Assembly (NCBI RefSeq): GCF_003697815.1 | Contig: NZ_RDQG01000037.1 | Location: forward strand, 50,480 to 114,479 | Reading direction: 5' to 3' | DNA length: 64,000 bases | DNA from: Halalkalicoccus subterraneus | GTDB lineage: Archaea; Halobacteriota; Halobacteria; Halobacteriales; Halalkalicoccaceae | Part shown: piece after piece, positions 60,411 through 64,000 of the stretch | How the letters are laid out: the number at the start of each line of letters is the position of its first letter | Numbering within the stretch: position 1 is the first letter of the stretch | Made by a program: the position numbers and the translations under genes | Notes under the pieces: model-generated | What the model was told of the DNA's origin: nothing | Database searches by the model: none | The model's input: only the letters and a program-made list of their open reading frames with translations

Positions 60411-61787
60411 ATGGGTCGAATCGCCTCGGCACTGATCCGCGACGATGTCCGTCGGTCGGTCGCCCGGAAAGTCCCGGCCCTTCGCGACGGCGGCTCGGAT
60501 GCCTACGACACGCTGCAGCTGACCAATGACGTAATCAACGAACTCGAAGAGGCCCGTGCCGAACGTCGCGCAGTCCACGTCCTTCCACACAAAGAGGGTG
60601 GTGGGATTCCGAAGGCGGTCGACCTGCTAACGTCGGTTCACCCGATGCGGACTGGGACCAGTACTGACTCGCGCCCAGCCCACGCTTTCGAGATCCGCAA
60701 CATCAACGAGCAGATCGGCTTCCAATGGGTGATGGGCGGCGAGAAATACCAGAACCGGCTGGCCCGGCAGCTCGAAACGTTCTACCCCGACAGCCACATC
60801 GAAGTCGACGAACTACCCGAGCCCGAGCTTCTCCCATTCCGCGAGGACTGGCATCTGGCCGCCGCTCGCCTCGAGCTAAAACTCCAAGGCAAGAAGGAAC
60901 GCTACTATCCGATCAAGCACATCGACGTCGAGGGCTTCGAGAACGATCCCTACGGCTCGATCACCAGCGAAATGGTCGGCGAGCGTGAAGCCGAGACAGT
61001 CACGAACGTCGCGACACAGGTGGTCTTCCGCCCAGCACCCAGCGACTGGTACAAGGGTGGTGTCCTAGAGCCCTCGATTCACGACGTCGCCGACGACTTA
61101 GAGGAGAACGTCCAGCCGGCCGATACGAAGGACATCGTTCGGGGAATGTTCACAAAAGAGGGGGTGGATCTTTCAGAGGTTCGCACCCAAAAGCGCGGGA
61201 CAAACAAGAAGACCACAGCGGCTGCTGACGCCGTCCGCCGCCAAGCCGGACAGAAGGGCTATGAGGTCGACATTCGGATCGTCGCGGTCGGTCAGGACCC
61301 AGAGACGGCGATCAGCCGCGTCGACGAGACGGCCGATATGTTTGAGGGGTACTACGATTCGGACACCCAGCAGGGGTTCGATTGTGTCCCGATGAGCGGC
61401 GAGGATCTCTTGAAGCTCGTCCAACTCGCGATGCGCCGCGAATACGTCGATCATGGCATGACGATGGGGGTTCGAACCGCGGCAGGCGTGGTTCACGTCC
61501 CGAACGAGTCGATCAATACCCAGAACGTCAGTTGGACTCGCACATCGAATGCTGGGGACGTCCCAGCGGACTCCCCGCGCTTTAGCGAGTGGCTGAGCCC
61601 AGCACTTGGCTGGGATACACCGGATCGATCGGTGAAACGGGATCCCGATAAGTGGATCTACGCCATCAATCAGTCCCAACCAACAGAAGCAGCGATTGCA
61701 GCAGTAACTGAGCAGGACCAAGAAACGCAGGCGACCGGTGAACAGCCCGACCAGACGCAATCAGACAGTACGGAGGCAGTATACTAA
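60411..61787 (+). CDS. Transfer protein resembling the N-terminal region of TraG/VirD4-type proteins
   Basis: 458 aa. The AHAFEIRNINEQIGFQWVMG segment followed by RQLETFYPDSHIEVDE (about 85-130) and the VVHVPNESINTQNVSW stretch (about 363-378) recall the pre-ATPase half of large archaeal/bacterial conjugative ATPases, here split from the ATPase at 62053. No P-loop. The tail from ~385 (SPRFSEWLSPALGWDTPDRS...DPDKWIYAINQ) is repeated in the next gene. It begins one base after the VirB4 stop. Probably an adaptor for substrate DNA or relaxase; inference. Confidence 0.7.
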   Translation: MGRIASALIRDDVRRSVARKVPALRDGGSDAYDTLQLTNDVINELEEARAERRAVHVLPHKEGGGIPKAVDLLTSVHPMRTGTSTDSRPAHAFEIRNINEQIGFQWVMGGEKYQNRLARQLETFYPDSHIEVDELPEPELLPFREDWHLAAARLELKLQGKKERYYPIKHIDVEGFENDPYGSITSEMVGEREAETVTNVATQVVFRPAPSDWYKGGVLEPSIHDVADDLEENVQPADTKDIVRGMFTKEGVDLSEVRTQKRGTNKKTTAAADAVRRQAGQKGYEVDIRIVAVGQDPETAISRVDETADMFEGYYDSDTQQGFDCVPMSGEDLLKLVQLAMRREYVDHGMTMGVRTAAGVVHVPNESINTQNVSWTRTSNAGDVPADSPRFSEWLSPALGWDTPDRSVKRDPDKWIYAINQSQPTEAAIAAVTEQDQETQATGEQPDQTQSDSTEAVY

Positions 61788-62053
61788 TGACACACTCTAA
61801 TGCATCCACCGACGACGAATCGGACGCAGAAATCGACTCCCCTCGTTTCGACGACTGGGTACAACCCGCGACCAACTGGGAGGCGTCGGATCGATCAGCG
61901 ACAACAGATCCAGAAGAGTGGGTGTATGCGATCGATCAACTCCCACCGGATATCGAAGAACCCACGGCAGGCACAGTACGCGAACAGCACCAGCAGTCAG
62001 CCGAGCAACCGAATGGAAATGACCACTCGGATTCGACGGAGGGAGACAACTAA
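61787..62053 (+). CDS. Small protein duplicating the tail of the upstream transfer protein
   Basis: 88 aa. SPRFDDWVQPATNWEASDRS then DPEEWVYAIDQLPP matches SPRFSEWLSPALGWDTPDRS then DPDKWIYAINQSQP at the end of the 458-aa protein. It overlaps both neighbours by one base (TAATG). The rest is disordered and acidic. It may compete with or bridge to the same partner. Confidence 0.65.
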   Translation: MTHSNASTDDESDAEIDSPRFDDWVQPATNWEASDRSATTDPEEWVYAIDQLPPDIEEPTAGTVREQHQQSAEQPNGNDHSDSTEGDN

Positions 62054-64000
62054 TGGGACTATTCAATTCATTCACCAGCGACGACGAAAACGAGACTGAA
62101 GCGGACGACAACAACGAGACGACCCAAGTAGCGAGTGATGGAGAGTACGACCCGACTCGACCAAAACGGATCAACGGCAAAGAGTGGTGGATCGAACGCA
62201 TCGACGAGGTCTCCAACGAGGTCGAAACCTACGCCGGCGAATGGCCCCGAGCGATGATCGAAAACGCCGCTAAAAAGCCCTACCAGCCAGTTTGGGTGGG
62301 CTGTTCCGAACGGACGGGCCGAGAGTTCGGTGTCGAATTCTCTCGGGCGTTCCGCCATATTGCCTACCTCGGTAGTACAGGAACCGGCAAGACAACGGCG
62401 ATCTACAACTCTGTAACCCAACTCATGATGGGCGGTCATGGCGTCGCGATCGTTGATCCAAAGGGTGACGACATCTACGACCTCTTGCGTCGAGTTCCGA
62501 AACGGCGTTGGGACGACGTCGTCTACGTCGACCTCGGCGCTGACTACTATTCGCTCGAAGATGAAGAGACGGGCGAGGACGTCCCATATCAGATCGGGTT
62601 CAATATTCTGGACACGTACCACGATCCCGGTGAGCCTGGCTTCGACGAGGAAATCGAGTGGATCGTCGCCGACCTGATCGAACTGCTCGCTGCCGGCGAG
62701 TACTGGGGGCCACGCATGGACCGGATCGCGAAAAACATGATCCGCGGAATGGCCCGCCACGAGGAAGAGTTCACCATCATCGAGATCTACTATGCCTTGC
62801 TTGAAGAGGAAAACCGCCAGCAGTACGCGGATCTGATCGGCGATTCGATTGACGACGATGACATCATGTTCCTCGAGGGATTCACCCGACGAATCGCCGA
62901 GGAATTGAGCGACGACGAACTGGACCCGTTGCTCGGGCGGCTGAAAGACTGGGTCGAGAACCCGATCACCCGGAAAATCATCGCGATGCGCGGCGCCGAG
63001 GTCACGCTAGGCCAGATCGTCAACGAGCAGAAGATCCTGATTGTCAACAACGACCTCCCAAAGGAAGCGAAGATCATGACTGCTAATGCGGTTGTGAGCG
63101 GCATCTGGACCGCCGTCACCTCTCGGAAAGACCCGTCCGAACAGCAGATGATGGAACTCGCTGGAATGGACAATGTCGGTAGTGAGTATGCGCCCTTTTT
63201 CCTCGCGATCGACGAGTGTCACTCGGTCCTCACCGATGGTGACGAGATCGAGACGATGCTCATGGAAGCCCGCTCAAAGAAACTCGGGTTGATGCTTTCG
63301 ACGCAGGTCCTCAGGTCACTCCCGGACGACGCGGCGGATGCAATTATCTCCAATTGCAACACGATTCTCTCGCTCACACCAAATCATCCCGAAGAGGCGC
63401 GTGAGATCGCAAACCGATTCGGTGGAATGGATACTGAGGATTTGCAGCGAACACCCGATTACCATGCACAGACGCAACTCAACAGTGAGGATGATCCGTT
63501 CCTAGCGAAGCTCATCCCACCGTATCCACCATGCCATACCATCGAAGAAGCATACGAGCTAATCGTCACTTCGCTTGAGAACTACGGCTCGCCAGTCCAA
63601 AGTGGCGAGGAGATTCTCGACGAAATGCACTTCGATGCCGGTGGGGCGATTTCGTCCAAGACGACTGAAGCAGGTGCCAGTAACGACGGCGAGGAACAGA
63701 TCGATGTGACGAGCGACCCCGCCGAGCAAGCGCTCTATGAAGCGGCTTACACAGTCCAGATTAAGCGAGATGCGATCGGTGAATACGTCGAGAGCGAGGC
63801 AGTGAAAGACGAGTGGCGACGCCGAGCCGGTGAGCTCGGCTTCTCATCGGAAGTGTCGAACGTAATTGAGCAAGCACCTGATGAGTATCTCCAACGCCAA
63901 CGTCGGGATGGTGATTCGGTGATGAAGGTGACACCAGAGGGCCTCGAATATGCAGGACTAGCCCAAGACACCGGCAGCAGTGCAAGCGGTGGCGGCGACG
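62053..64000 (+). CDS. virD4: VirD4/TraG-type coupling ATPase (continues beyond window)
   Basis: At least 649 aa; the end is outside. Walker A GSTGTGKT at 107-114, VAIVDPKGDDIYDLL near 133 (T4CP motif), Walker B FFLAIDECHSVL with D387-E388, and a TQVLRSLPD sensor region near 417. After ~510 a Ser/Glu linker and a winged-helix-like segment (RRRAGELGFSSEVSNVIEQ) follow. Couples processed DNA to the transfer channel. ATG overlaps the previous stop by one base. No N-terminal membrane helix is visible, which is unusual for VirD4 and fits the split from the 458-aa partner. Confidence 0.9.
   Translation, partial: MGLFNSFTSDDENETEADDNNETTQVASDGEYDPTRPKRINGKEWWIERIDEVSNEVETYAGEWPRAMIENAAKKPYQPVWVGCSERTGREFGVEFSRAFRHIAYLGSTGTGKTTAIYNSVTQLMMGGHGVAIVDPKGDDIYDLLRRVPKRRWDDVVYVDLGADYYSLEDEETGEDVPYQIGFNILDTYHDPGEPGFDEEIEWIVADLIELLAAGEYWGPRMDRIAKNMIRGMARHEEEFTIIEIYYALLEEENRQQYADLIGDSIDDDDIMFLEGFTRRIAEELSDDELDPLLGRLKDWVENPITRKIIAMRGAEVTLGQIVNEQKILIVNNDLPKEAKIMTANAVVSGIWTAVTSRKDPSEQQMMELAGMDNVGSEYAPFFLAIDECHSVLTDGDEIETMLMEARSKKLGLMLSTQVLRSLPDDAADAIISNCNTILSLTPNHPEEAREIANRFGGMDTEDLQRTPDYHAQTQLNSEDDPFLAKLIPPYPPCHTIEEAYELIVTSLENYGSPVQSGEEILDEMHFDAGGAISSKTTEAGASNDGEEQIDVTSDPAEQALYEAAYTVQIKRDAIGEYVESEAVKDEWRRRAGELGFSSEVSNVIEQAPDEYLQRQRRDGDSVMKVTPEGLEYAGLAQDTGSSASGGGD

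Overview
The window is accessory DNA of a halophilic archaeon (class Halobacteria), most likely part of a megaplasmid, large conjugative plasmid or integrated element. The proteins are very acidic. A TFB, a UbiA-type ether-lipid prenyltransferase, a haloarchaeal plant-type-spaced ferredoxin, HTH_10 (Bat-like), DUF7344 and HTH/DUF7521 regulators and many small CxxC zinc-finger proteins are present. Several genes sit about 24-30 nt downstream of a TATA-like box with no leader. No rRNA, replication initiator (Orc1/Cdc6, RepH) or recognisable origin was seen.

Region 1, 1-19.6 kb, is a defence island. It holds the end of a FokI-like nuclease, two unknown genes, and a helicase-methylase-ATPase locus: SNF2 helicase plus coiled-coil/Zn-ribbon partner on the minus strand, and a large DUF499-like P-loop ATPase and DUF1156-type Zn-ribbon DNA methylase on the plus strand. 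An HNH nuclease and a decayed P-loop NTPase gene lie between ATPase and methylase. Three uncharacterised genes follow the methylase, the last with a PD-(D/E)XK motif. A convergent McrB-McrC pair closes the island.

Region 2, 19.8-22.3 kb and again 31.8-37.4 kb, has two copies of a paralogous module: a multi-CxxC zinc protein followed by a winged-helix protein. Around them are a decayed copy of the winged-helix gene, a shared ~70 bp block with an 18 bp palindrome, three tandem RNA-type hairpins directly before one start codon, and a dispersed 44-48 bp inverted repeat (arms CCTTGTGCAACA / TGTTGCACAAGG) present four times in the window.

Region 3, 22.5-31.8 kb, is metabolic and regulatory: a copper amine oxidase, a polytopic membrane protein, a C45 acyltransferase-like hydrolase, a polysaccharide-deacetylase-like protein, a Fic-like protein, small zinc fingers, a two-winged-helix regulator and a UbiA prenyltransferase.

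Region 4, 37.6-51.8 kb, is mixed: regulators, an EamA transporter, an orphan IS200/IS605-type end hairpin, truncated haemoglobin, HPP membrane protein, UspA, a tRNA-Glu(CUC)-like gene, ferredoxin, TFB, a quinol-type nitric oxide reductase with an unusual N-terminal extension, gene relics and a winged-helix/MazF toxin-antitoxin pair. Globin, ferredoxin, NorB and regulators would suit NO and low-oxygen stress.

Region 5, 52-64 kb, starts with secreted lipoproteins and then a tight operon of a type IV secretion/conjugation system: pilin-like small membrane protein, VirB6/TrbL-like polytopic protein, VirB4-like ATPase, a separate protein resembling the N-terminal part of TraG/VirD4 proteins, a small duplicate of its tail, and a VirD4-like coupling ATPase that runs off the window. 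It is probably the means by which this element moves.
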